A DNA stretch of 64,000 nt from NCBI RefSeq assembly GCF_000002075.1, contig NW_004797398.1:1302308-1366307 (forward strand). The letters run 5' to 3'. Within the stretch, counting starts at the first letter, position 1. The number at the start of each line of letters is the position of its first letter. A program made the translations under genes and the position numbers. This DNA is from Aplysia californica. Lineage: Eukaryota > Mollusca > Gastropoda > Aplysiida > Aplysiidae. Below, in pieces: positions 53,217 to 64,000 of the stretch. Below the pieces are notes generated by a model that was given only the letters and a program-made list of their open reading frames with translations, did not search any database and was not told the origin of the DNA.

Positions 53217-53480
53217 TTTTTTTTTGTAAGCGTTTTACAGCGTTCGCAACTGAGGTCATATGAGCGCGCGGGACACATTATCAAACATCTCCCAGTTGGT
53301 AGGGAATTTTGAATTTTGCCCGGGTGGCGGCCCAAGCTTACTCTTATTGATTTTAGACCACCAAGGGATCTTTAACGTGTGCAACTTACACACGGAACCT
53401 CCGATACTTTTCGCGCTTGTCCGAGAAGACTAGGTGTAGATCTTTTGTCGCCAAAAGTCTAACGAGTTGGGTGGAAGAGC
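53217..53480 (-). repeat. SINE with shared tail, 5' truncated
   Basis: Left end carries the tail gtaagcgttttacagcgttc, then gcaactgaggtcatatgagc; the middle has ccaagggatctttaacgtgt, as in the long SINE at 28870. Confidence 0.65.
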
Positions 53481-53548
53481 TTTTATCTTCATGTGCCCCC
53501 AAAATTAGGCCTAATTAACTTCTTCTCAAAATATGCGTATCGCAACAT

Positions 53549-53550
53549 GA

Positions 53551-53618
<68 letters not shown>

Positions 53619-53670
53619 CAGAGAGAGAGAGGGGGGGGGAGGGCGGACGGGAGGAGGGGTGGTGGAAAGA
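53549..53670. repeat. (GT)n-(GA)n-G-run compound repeat
   Basis: GT units, then about 30 GA units, then GGGG/GGA-rich sequence. Confidence 0.9.
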
Positions 53671-53899
53671 GAGAGAGTTTAAGAAAAGTCTTAAAGACAC
53701 GTCATTATGTTAAACACTTCCTCTGCTTGCGGGCTAAACTACTCAATACAAGTTAGGGACCACAATTTCACAATAGTATGTGTGACAAACAAGTATTGAG
53801 AAGTTAGGTGAGTGAGTTGTTTCCATTGCAAGGAAGGGTCATCGATGTTTACAATGATGAACCGATTTGACACATGTCGTTTAATCTAGCTACGCTGTT

Positions 53900-55230
53900 T
53901 AGACTGGGTGATTTAAGGGGGATAATTTTCCGTAAAATTGAACCTGTTTTTGACAATCAATCATGTGATTTTCAGTGAGTGGTATGGGTTAAAAAATGAG
54001 TTTGACGATGCTAGGGGTATTTGTTGCGGGCACATTAAGCGATTTTTACAATGCCTCCAAGAAGACGTCTGAGTAACATCGACAGGGGACGAGCCCTTGC
54101 CTGGCTCCACGAAGGGATTGCTGTCCATGAAGTGGCAAGACGGCTTGCTGGGAGTCTCTCAGTGATCATCAGACTGAAAGAACGGGTTTCTGCAACTGGA
54201 AATGCTGTTGAGCGAAAGCGGTCCGGACGTCCACGTTGCACCACACGACGAGAGGACCGGGCGATCGCCAGAACAGCCCTGGCAACTCGAACCTGCACTG
54301 CCCGTCACATCAGACAGCAGATGGTACACCCAGGCAACGTTGGAATCAGCGACCAGACCATTAGAAACGGTTGCATGAGATTGGGCTACGCTCCAGACGA
54401 CCAGCAGTCTGGGTTCCACCGACACAAGCCCATCGGATTGCTCGCAGAACCTGGTCCGCCCAACACCTTAAGTGGACACGCCCGCAATGGTCTACTGTGT
54501 TCTTCACGGATGACTACAGGTTCAACGATGGCAGGATCTGTGTTTGGAGGCGCCCTGGTGACGACTGTGTACAGAAACATGACCGGTATGAAGGAGGCTC
54601 CGTTATGGTGTGGGGGAGGATTGTACTCAACCACCGGATTGTTTTGTTCCCCCCCCCCCCCCCCGCAGCGCATTCAAGGCACTCTGACGGGTATCCGCTA
54701 CAGGGACGAGATTCTCCGCCCATTTGCAATTCTAGCTCTTCGAGCAATGGACCAGGGCTCGATACTCCAGGACGACAACGCCAAACTTTGCCGCGCCCGA
54801 GAGGTAGATGACTTCCTGCAGCCGCAGCACGTGATCAGGCTTGACTGGCCAGCCCGATCACCGGACCCTAGTCCCATTGAACACCTGTGGGATGCTCTTG
54901 GGCGCCGAGTAAGAGACCTCCAGCCACCACCAAACAACGTGGACGAACTCTTTAACATTTTGGACCAAGAATGGCAAGCCATTCCACAAATGTCATTGCG
55001 AACACTTATTCAGTCCATGAGACAATGATGCAATTACGTCTGTTTTCTTGCAAATGGTGACCACATGCGCTTTTCAGCCCTAATTGTTTATGACGGCTGT
55101 GATGGGAATTTTAAAAACATGGGTTACCCCTTTCAACTTCAACATTACCCATTTTCCTTTTAAAAATGTGCAAAATGCCGTTTGCAAAAGGTAATATGAT
55201 GAATAAAGACCTCTTTCAAACAATTTTGAA
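53900..55230 (+). mobile_element. Tc1/mariner-type DNA transposon, approximate limits
   Basis: Contains one transposase gene remnant (54051-55028). I could not find convincing terminal inverted repeats, so the outer limits are guesses. It lies about 1.1 kb upstream of the ADAM17 start codon in the opposite direction. Confidence 0.6.
54051..55028 (+). pseudogene. Tc1-like transposase (DD34E), two frameshifts
   Basis: DNA-binding half: MPPRRRLSNIDRGRALAWLH, then VARRLAGS and KRSGRPRCTTRREDR (paired-type helix-turn-helix and GRPR hook). Catalytic half: FTDDYRFNDGR, VMVWGRI, LQDDNAKL and SPDPSPIEHLWDALGRRV; 34 residues separate the second Asp from Glu, the Tc1 spacing. The reading frame changes near 54368 (one base short) and returns in the run of 15 C at 54650-54664, so the protein is broken unless the C run is a sequencing error. 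All three catalytic residues are still encoded, and the copy looks fairly young. Confidence 0.9.
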
Positions 55231-55349
55231 CCGTGTCTTGTTTTTCAGTTTTATGTACTATGTGTGGCTTTAAGTGGTCTTTAACTTATTTTGAGTAGAT
55301 TAATTTTTATTGTAGGCCTATATATGTGAGAATGTGGGACAGGGAGTAG

Positions 55350-55640
<291 letters not shown>

Positions 55641-55777
55641 TTGATGGTCTCACAGTGACCATGCGAATAGAATGTCGATCTTTGATTTTTCAATTGAGTT
55701 GAGTGATAATAATATACATTGTACAACGCTCATGCAGAGCCTTCTCCTTCTGGCGCGATATGAAGTCACAATATTAT

Positions 55778-55870
55778 CATCATCATCATCATCATTATTT
55801 TTTAAAATTATTCTCATGATCATTTTCATTATTATTATTATTATTATTGTTGTTGTTGTTGTTGTTGTTA
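55778..55870. repeat. (ATC)n, (ATT)n and (GTT)n triplet repeats
   Basis: Three adjacent trinucleotide tracts. Confidence 0.9.
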
Positions 55871-56097
55871 CAAGTGTACAAAAAGAAGACACCATGGTAA
55901 TTTTCCTGAGGCTTTATTTTCATTTAATACTGTTCTTTCATAATTGAGGCCAGTGCTTGCCAACCAGAGCGATTTCGCCCTCTGTTCAACGATTGATACT
56001 TTTGTTGTATCAATGGAGGTCACCCGGGTATTATTAGCCTAATTAATAGTAATAGAGGTATTATATGTAGGCTAATGAATATACCTATTCTGAAATT

Positions 56098-56160
56098 AAC
56101 GTGTCCCGCGCGCTCATATGACATTATGCAATTGAGAGCTCCGTAAAACACTTACCAACA
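56098..56160 (-). repeat. Shared SINE tail fragment (family 3)
   Basis: cgcgcgctcatatgacatta, then tgcaattgagagctccgtaa and aacacttacc. Confidence 0.6.
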
Positions 56161-56169
56161 AAAAAAAAA

Positions 56170-58165
56170 TGAAATGAAAAATAACCTTTTCATTCAAGCA
56201 AATTTTGCTCGGCAAGGTATCTTCCCCATGCCTAAATTGAACATCGGGTGTCTGTGCAATGTGAACGGCCCAACCAGTTACATCTAGTAATCTACATTAT
56301 ACTATAGACGCCCGAGTCACATCTGCTGACGAAAAAGAAAAGAAAAGCTACAGACTTCAGAGGATTTGTTTTTTAAATACAGGTGCATTAAAAGGCCTCA
56401 TTGACAAAATTCAGATAATTCAGAAGGCGAGTTTTGGCCCTGCCTGTCAGATTCACATGACTACATTAATAAAATTGCACCAAGTGCAAGTCAGTGAATT
56501 ATCAACAGTGTTACGCTCTGACAATGTGATTAGAAGAATAATAGGGTTGCTTTTTTTTGTCTTACGACCATTGCTAAGGTCAATTTAAGGTCTTCAATTA
56601 AAATCAAGAGTACGAGAGTAGTCTACGTGGGCTTACCTTTCTCATCATTAGAATAAGAAGGGTATTTTTGTACTTCGAAACTTTTTTAAAAAAGTAATCA
56701 GTTACAAGACTGGAGCGTAACACCATCACTTCGTGGGTTAAAACGTTAGGATAGCAGAAACCTTTCTTTTAAACATATTTAAAATAAACAAATGTCAAAA
56801 ATACAGTCAACAAATCCCGGTATACCGCCTACCTTGGGGCACGCATAAAGTTTGCGGAACATGTTTAACAGCGGGACTGGCAGTATGGCCTAACGGGATA
56901 GCACCGATTGCCATAGGTCTTGACGAGTGGAGGACAGGTATAGAGACAAACTGTGCATGGCCATATTTCTTCCCATACCCGGCATGTTTGTCACAACCAT
57001 TTTCATATAAAGTCAATTAATATGTTTTTGGTTCTTTTCTTTATCGGCCGTTTTCTCAAAACGCGATTTTTCTCTATATAGGCCTTTTTTTAAATAACGT
57101 CGTACTCCACCATTTTACATCCAATCTTCATGAAATTTTCACAGAAAGAAGAAAAAATGTAAAACTAAAGATTTGTCTGTTGAATTTTTTATATATATAT
57201 GGAAAAGATTTTTGTTGGTGGTGTCTGGAGTGTGGATTTTCACGAATTTTTTGCAAACTTGAATACTACCTCAGGAAAAAATTCATTAAAAATTTTCTAA
57301 TTCGTTTAGGAAAAACACGTCAGACAAATTTTAAAATCTAATGTTTGTTAACACGCATGCAAAAAACCCCCCCAAAAAACAATCAGTTTCCACGAGCAAT
57401 AATTCGTGCGGTAGTCATTACGTAAAACATCCCAACAAAATCTAATGTGACCGCCGTATCCATAGAAACAAAACTTTTTTTTTTCAAATTTGATTGCGGA
57501 TTTTAGGACTCCTTACTATGCTTGTTATATGAGTGAAATTTGGTTAAATTTGATCCACTACTAAGCAAGTTAGCCTTCAGGTGTAGCCCCCCCCCCCCCT
57601 TAAACTAAATTCAGATTGAAAGAAGCTAGGATCAGAAGCTAGGCTGTTTGTATCAGGGGCCCTGTAGACGTCCATGGTTTTTAAAAACTGATACTCGTCA
57701 GTCCTTGGGCCGCCTTAGACCTCATATCAGGTAGATTTGAGTATGAATTCTCTTGTATAACATAAAATCCTCACTGGCGCCCACCAGACATTGGGTTATT
57801 GGGCTGATACCTGGTGAAGTCATATATTTAACTCTCAGGCCAAGTTGGCGCAGCTCCTTTGAATTCTTCAGACGACTTTTAAACGCCATTTCAATTCTAT
57901 TTTAAATATTGGCCAAGGCTTTGAACTAATAGCATTAATCTATAATCAGCGCAAATCAAGAGAAAATCGGCAAGCGCCTAGAAATAGGCAGAGATTTCAG
58001 ACACGAGTGTGGGCAAGAGATTATCAAGCAGCCACTGTGTGGGTGGAGTGGGCCATGCGTAGTGTTTACCTCTGACAGCCACTTCGCTGGCAGTACAGCT
58101 GGCTAAATTTACATTAGTTGGCAGTTGTGAAGCCACAAATAAAATGATTATATCATTCCTCTAGC
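56170..58165. other. Intergenic region, no gene seen
   Basis: AT-rich with a partial SINE-family-1-like patch near 56210-56290 and a C run at 57587-57599. I recognise no exon. Confidence 0.5.
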
Positions 58166-58169
58166 GTAC

Positions 58170-58198
58170 AGTGGGGGGGGGGGGGGGGGGGGGGGGGG
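58170..58198. repeat. Poly-G run of about 29
   Basis: Uninterrupted G run, a likely sequencing and assembly weak point. Confidence 0.9.
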
Positions 58199-58253
58199 CT
58201 ACTAATAAGGTTTGACTGTAACATCAGATAATAAATACATATCCATGGCTAGA

Positions 58254-58307
58254 TGCAAGACTCCGACAAATGCCATTTTCCAATTTGGCATTTGTGGGAG
58301 TCCTGCA
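58254..58307. repeat. Compact hairpin, 22-bp stem, 10-base loop
   Basis: Arms TGCAAGACTCCGACAAATGC (plus CA) at 58254-58275 and 58286-58307 pair with two mismatches. A third related segment (ggagtcttgcgtccagccat at 58381-58400) pairs with the flank tccatggctagatgcaagac, making a nested inverted structure. Confidence 0.8.
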
Positions 58308-58483
58308 CATAGGCTATATTATAAACTGTGTGTATCATTGCATGTCTTGCTCCCAGCCATGAATATAAATGACGTTAGTTGGAGTCTTGCGTCCAGCCAT
58401 TGATATAATGACTCTTGCAAAGTACAGCAACTATCAGTAATTGCACAGACAAACAAAATAACTGCTTCATAAAATTTGAAGAT

Positions 58484-58489
58484 TTTATT
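58484..58489 (-). terminator. Candidate distal polyadenylation signal of the MPP gene
   Basis: AATAAA on the minus strand, with a GT-rich stretch (TTATTTTGTTTGTCTGTG) about 30 bases downstream, the usual arrangement. Other AATAAA hexamers at 61917, 62030 and 62928 could serve shorter 3' UTRs. Confidence 0.4.
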
Positions 58490-60003
58490 CTGAACTCCCT
58501 CCCCATGCAAAGAGTGAAGCCAAAACAAACACAACATTTGATTACAAGACACACATTCCATTAAAAACTAATCTGCCGCTATGACTGAGTCCATTGGAGA
58601 GACATTGGTACACATATCATGAGAAATTCATTCATTTCAGTAAGTCAGTAACCATGACCTTTGCCTTCATGCACACAAATGACAGTTATTCAGAAACAGT
58701 CATAACAGAAACATAAATCTGCCAAACTGCTTTCTTACGTTAATACAGAGCGGACGCACTAACTTTTTCTCTCAACATATTGCTCATATTCTGCCCTGCA
58801 ACATATTGCTCACATTCTGCTCTGCCACAGAGTAAACAACTCTTTTCTTAAAACAAAATCTTCTCAAATACTTTTTGAGCCCAAGTAAGAGAGAGCAGAC
58901 AATCAAATTTCCACGGCGCTAAATGGGATTGACCCAATGACAATATTGCAGTTCAAATCTGTGCTTGACTTTTGTTTTAAGGGGAGGAGGAAGACTTATG
59001 AAAATCATTTGTTTAAATCTAAGTATTTCATCACAAACAGACCTGATTCACATTTAAAAAGCATACTTTAAACTACAGTAATTAGAAATTATTCATAAAA
59101 ACCAAGTTCATTTATAAAGTTGTTCATTCTCTCTTTTGGTTAAGTTTTGACAAGTGATATATTTTGGCTGTGTGTACATTTGATATACAAGCCGGTGGAT
59201 ACTTGCCCTGAGGCGACCGGGTGTTACTGGTTGAGCAACAACATTAGGAAGCTAAAACAAAATCACAACACTTAAACAAAAAAGACTACAATTTAGCATT
59301 GGGCGGAATGGTGAGAGCCCATGGGCTGCTGGATTAACAACAACAACAACAAAACAAATCTCAAACAAGAAAACAACATCATTTCACAAAGGCTGATAAT
59401 ACATGGAAGTAATCGTGTTTTTTTCTAACAAGACATGAACTATCACTGTAGGCTAAGTTATCAACAGTGTTTTTTAACCTCTCTAAACCCTCAAAACTCC
59501 CAAGCAAAAGAAAAAGAAAAAAAAAACCAACCACAAAAAAAATTATAACGAAAAATCCCCATAAAACAATCGACGTCATTTGGATGTAGTAGAACTTCTG
59601 GAGCATATTGCAAGAGTGACTCTGGACACGTGCTGCCTGCTAGGTGACCCTAAGACAAAGGCACTTTTTACATTAAAAGCATTTGACTAGACTTTGCACG
59701 AATTATATTTTCTAGCTGCTCCCCTTACATTATAACTGGTGATGATCCTCTCTCTGTAAACCATAATCTCAGAGTAGCCTACTTCACCTTAAAAAAGTAG
59801 CCAAACAGACTTTACAAAGGTCTAGGGGAGGAGCAGTGGATGCAGTGCTTACTCAGCTCAGAAATGTAAAGTGTTAGTCTTTGAACAGGTAAGGTTGGGC
59901 TTGGAAAAAAATGTAAGAACACAAGATGCAAGTTGAAACTGTCATTATTCAATAAAAAATGTGGTTTTGAATATTATTACCACAGTTAAAACTGTTTAAA
60001 CAA

Positions 60004-60007
<4 letters not shown>

Positions 60008-60072
<65 letters not shown>

Positions 60073-60080
60073 CTCTCTCC
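60008..60080. repeat. (CT)n microsatellite
   Basis: About 30 CT units. Confidence 0.95.
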
Positions 60081-62588
60081 AATTAAATCTTCCCTCACTG
60101 AACCCAGATCTTTTATTTTGTACCAATCATTAGTTCTTCTATATGTTTTGAATATAAAGAATATATAAGAACAAAATTGTGAAAATCCATTTGCCATGTG
60201 TATTTATCGGTAGGTGCATGTTCACTATGTATGTGCTAGACTGCATTCTTCTATACTCAGAGTCAATATCCATTATCTTTTCACACAGAAGGCAACTATA
60301 CCATTGCTGCTTGGTCAGGGAAACATCTAGTTTGTGGTAGTCAAGGCTTAACTCTTCATGGGAAGAGCAAACATTTGCCAGCAGCAGGACCACATGAAGC
60401 CAAAATGACCACACATTGAGATATGAAGCACAATAAAGAGTTGAAAAGTGTTTAATCACTTCAGCAAAGCTGTGACTAGAGTAAAGAAGTGTGACAAAAA
60501 AGAAAAATAGAAGAGGGAGCTCAGAAAGTGGGAATAGACGTTCATTTTAAAGTTGAAAAATCACAACTTACAAAATTTAAATAAAAGTAAGTTCCTTTGC
60601 ATATCACTTTTCACATATCAAATGAGACAATATGCCAATGATCTAAATGTTCAGAGAAAACATGAAGTCAGTAGGACACTTTCAAAATGAGCGCAAGGAT
60701 CACCCTTACTAGAAACATGCAGAGGAATCTTCTCACATGTGTTAAGCCTGCGGCTTCACCTAAAAATGAACACAAAATATCCTCAACAACAAAATGGCAG
60801 CCTATTTCTTTCACTTTTCTCAATTCCTTTAATTATGAAAAGACTGTTTTGACAGGATAGTTTTCCAAAGGAAATATTCCAAAAAGTCCAGATAAATATC
60901 CCGTAATCATAATTTGTGTGCATGCCAGGAAAAAGTTAGTACAAGACCTATTTGCTCAAACTGACATACAGGGCAATAAAGGTTGGAAATTGATTTTCAT
61001 TTTATAGAAATGATTCGTTACTCTTTAATCTACAGATATTTACAAGGCTTTGTGTGTATTTTATGCTATAAATGTATTTTTGAAGGTATATTTTGACACA
61101 GGCCCTTTTATGTATTTAATCACAAAAATTGTGTGAGAATATTTAATGTCAGAGCCTACATTGGTAGAAAGTTTCTATGGCTCATTTATAAAAACAAACC
61201 CTATCACATTTCATACCAAAATTTAAGTCATTTATCTCAATCTGGGAAGTAAGCATGAGCATAACAAAATGGTCAAGGATGGTAGGTTTTGCACATTTGT
61301 ACCTTTTTCCACTTTTTGAGAAAAGAGATGTATACCTTTTTTCCACTGGCTGGTATATAAATAAAATGACTATACTCCAGAAAAAACTTAACACTTGACT
61401 TTTCAATCCAAGATACAGTTCTACATTCTTCGAAATGACTCAAAGCGAATGAGTCTAGACAAAGTAGGTAACAGAGGCAAAGAAAGAGAAAGTGTTATTT
61501 GAAGCAAGGACGGGTCTGCAAAGATAGTCACGCATTGCACAAATCTTAAAATTTCTATTTTGACTCCAAAGAAAGAGATGTGTACGATTTCACAACCCAA
61601 CTTAAAAACTATTCACAGCAACCTGTCCCCGAAATCTTGAACTATATATATATATGGTGCGTCCATTCTTCTATCACACATACAGAACATTAGAGCAGTT
61701 ACACAGATATCCTGTGAAAATGATAAAACATCTGCTGACTGAGCTTACAAACAGTCGCTGATCAATGATCAACAAAAATGACCGCAAAACCATGAAAGTC
61801 ATCATAAATAGTTAAGACCCCAGGACCATGCAATATAAAATTCATCTTTGTACAAATCAGGAAAATAATGACAGAAGCTCTTTTCAATCAAGGAAAAAAA
61901 CATCCCGTTCTGTGAATTTATTTACAGATGACCTGCTGCAAGATGATGAACACTAATCTTCATACAACAGGAATTCAAATAAATTATTCACAATAAATCA
62001 ATTTGAAATTAACACACAGACATGTTAGTTTTATTCACATTATCCTGCTGTGAGCATTGAACCACATTCACCAGGTTTTGAGGGCAAAAGCCCTGTAGAA
62101 ATATGCAGGCAGAGATATAAGTAAATTGCTGCAAGTACCGGAGTGATATTGCCCTATTGGAAAGGCTGTGCTGATAGAATTGCAAAACAGGACTGGCTTC
62201 GTATGCATGGCACTGCCTCAGTCAGATGTCATCAGAACTCGACAGATGAAATCTGTTGAAGCCTTCCAGTTTATATCTGAAGCAGATAAATAGATAGAAA
62301 TTGCCATTTTGTTGTTATTGCCAAAAACAGCATCCACTACACTGAGTACAACAAGACAGTGAAAAACAGCAAACTATGAAACATGACTTGGACAACAAAA
62401 ACAAAAATGAAAAAGGAACTTCATTAACATAGTATATAAACACAATATTTTTGGAAGGAGACCCGTCATCAGCTTCATATAAATCTCTTAGTTCAATATA
62501 AGTGTTCTAAACGTTTGGGAAAAGAAAACAATTCAAGGAAGAGATACAGTTGTTGCTTCTTTATCTTATATATCATCTCCAATTGACA

Positions 62589-62618
62589 ATGGCCTGATTC
62601 CACAGTGTCGTGACACAT
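62589..62618 (+). mobile_element. MITE 'GGCGCTCGT' family, right-end fragment
   Basis: ggcctgattccacagtgtcg, then tgacaca, matching only the right terminus of the 440-bp family. Confidence 0.55.
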
Positions 62619-62984
62619 TTATTTCAAGATGTTGTTGCACATCTTGTCAGTGGTCTCCACTACACCTTGAGACATACTCTATGAAAGACATTAGACTTAA
62701 TTCTTTTAGTCCAATCAAATATGTTGTGGACATACAACTTTGCAGGTCTGTCAGTCTGCTTCTTTTTTTTTTTCTTTGTCATTTTGGCCTGTGCTACAGC
62801 CTTCCTGATAAAACAATTACGATGCCTAAAGGCACTTCAAATAGCAAGTTTTTCTTGTTTCTCATAAAATTTAAGAGTTCTTGGTCTTTCAGAAATTCTG
62901 TGAATGAGCATGCAGGCACTTGGGTTTTTTATTTGTTCATTTTTTTAAAACCAACAAGTGCACAGAAGCCTTTTGTAACATGAA

Positions 62985-63196
62985 ATTTTGCATGCCCTTA
63001 TCGACACAAATTTGATCATTTAGGAGGTGGGTTTCTGACTCTGCATGTCATGGCTATCCCAAACTGAGAATTTACAACATATCAGCAGAAAGACTGAGAT
63101 GCTCAATAAATCAGTAAAAATTCTCCCCATGCCAAAATTGAACTTCGGTCATCTGGGTGTGACAGCCAAATACCTACCTGCTACGTCACAGATGAC
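62985..63196 (-). repeat. SINE family 1 copy just after the MPP stop codon
   Basis: From tgcatgcccttatcgacaca to cctacctgctacgtcacag. The tRNA-like head is degraded. It lies about 100 bases 3' of the stop codon, so it would be part of the mRNA. Confidence 0.65.
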
Positions 63197-63300
63197 GGTC
63201 ATGAAATTTGATCTTCCTCAGATGCATACTAATGAGGAACCTTTAAAAAAAAAGAAACAAATAAAGGTACCTGGGACATGCTTGTGCAGGTGTGAGTGCA

Positions 63301-63480
63301 CTAGCTGTAGGCCCAGCCTACCGGCACCCACTGAGGCTCTCTCTCCAAGCGAGCTGCTAGTCCCAAAAGCTCTGTTGCTGCCGTCTCTAAGTCGTCGTTG
63401 ATGATGACACTGTCGAAAAGATGACGATAACGGTCCTCCATCTTGGAAGACATCTCCACGATGTCCCTCATTTCTTCAGC
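63301..63480 (-). CDS. MAGUK p55 family (MPP) scaffold protein, last exon
   Basis: 180 nt from ttccag|GCTGAA to TAG. It reads AEEMRDIVEMSSKMEDRYRH, then LFDSVIINDDLETAATELLG and EPQWVPVGWAYS. Known: this is the C-terminal end of the guanylate-kinase-like domain of the p55 MAGUKs (for example GHLFDKVIVNDDL...EPQWVPVSW), membrane scaffolds that organise cell polarity and junction complexes through PDZ, SH3 and GuK domains. The wording is closest to the MPP3/4/7 group, but one exon does not settle which member. The upstream exons lie to the right of the window. Confidence 0.88.
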   Translation of the reverse strand, partial: AEEMRDIVEMSSKMEDRYRHLFDSVIINDDLETAATELLGLAARLEREPQWVPVGWAYS

Positions 63481-64000
63481 CTGGAAAAGAAAAACAGAAC
63501 AGAAAGATTAGTCTTTGACAACAAAATCTCTGTCTCTTCAGTAATTGATCTATTCTGATGTAAATAATCAGTAAGTTCACAAAGCATGACTATCCTATAT
63601 ATCTGTTTACTTGAAAATCATAACAAGGTACATACAAATTTGCATAGATGACTTTCATATAAAAGGGGGGGGGGGGGGGGAGTATAAGTAATAGACCTAC
63701 AATTCACTTTGTGGCTACACCAACAGCCTGTGCTTTCAATTCACAAAGATGAAAAGAACTCCATATCATTGACTAATAATTATATCATACATCATATATA
63801 TTATATAATAATATATAGGACTGAAAGATTCACCTGAAAGTGGCTACTGTGCTTTAATGTTTAAGAAAAAGAAAACCATTTTCTGCATTCAATGGTTGGT
63901 ACAAGAACATATCTGGTCCCTGACAAAAGTAACATTCAAACATCTACATCGCAAAGAAATCCAAAACGGGAGCTAGGACACTAAAAGCACATCATTATTC
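63481..64000 (-). other. MPP intron
   Basis: AT-rich with a G run (63664-63681) and a TATA-rich patch near 63780-63820. No exon seen. Confidence 0.6.

Larger units (their letters stand above)
58490..63300 (-). other. Probable 3' UTR of the MPP gene
   Basis: 4.8 kb 3' of the MPP stop codon without recognisable exons, AT-rich and poorer in repeats than the introns. It includes a (CT)n tract, a MITE fragment and one SINE copy. The length is inferred only from polyadenylation motifs. Confidence 0.4.

Overview
The window is a piece of an animal nuclear genome. It has short exons with GT-AG splice signals, long AT-rich introns, abundant microsatellites, SINE-like repeats with tRNA-type A and B boxes, and several families of non-autonomous DNA transposons. 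The gene set and repeat style fit a lophotrochozoan, most likely a mollusc. That placement is an inference from general appearance, not a measured phylogeny.

Three host genes are recognisable, all on the minus strand. (1) 988-3304 holds the first four coding exons of a radial spoke head protein of the RSPH4A/RSPH6A family, which runs off the left edge. (2) 14302-52918 holds a complete ADAM17/TACE (TNF-alpha converting enzyme) gene. I could read 23 coding exons whose phases all agree, giving 746 residues: signal peptide, prodomain with cysteine switch and RKKR furin site, [12 protein letters not shown] zinc site, disintegrin and membrane-proximal Cys-rich domains, CANDIS-type helix, transmembrane segment and a short cytoplasmic tail. 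(3) 63301-63480 is the last coding exon of a MAGUK p55 (MPP) family scaffold protein, whose probable 3' UTR runs left towards 58.5 kb.

The most notable finds are inside ADAM17. The catalytic glutamate is encoded by a 6-nt microexon (36608-36613) whose skipping would keep the frame but remove the HExxH motif. One intron (30824-31770) carries textbook U12-type AT-AC signals. The exon for the juxtamembrane CANDIS helix has a tandem partial copy (25106-25148) that keeps frame, phase and a donor site and differs mostly at synonymous positions. Together these suggest that the sheddase may have splice-controlled inactive or binding-variant forms.

Layout: 1-3.3 kb RSPH; 3.3-11.1 kb intergenic, with an inverted pair of SINEs and a MITE; 11.1-14.3 kb ADAM17 3' UTR ending at AATAAA with UGUA motifs; 14.3-52.9 kb ADAM17 exons and repeat-rich introns, with a 488-base assembly gap at 28114-28601; 52.9-58.4 kb promoter region, a broken Tc1-type transposon and very large simple repeats; 58.4-63.3 kb probable MPP 3' UTR; 63.3-64 kb MPP.
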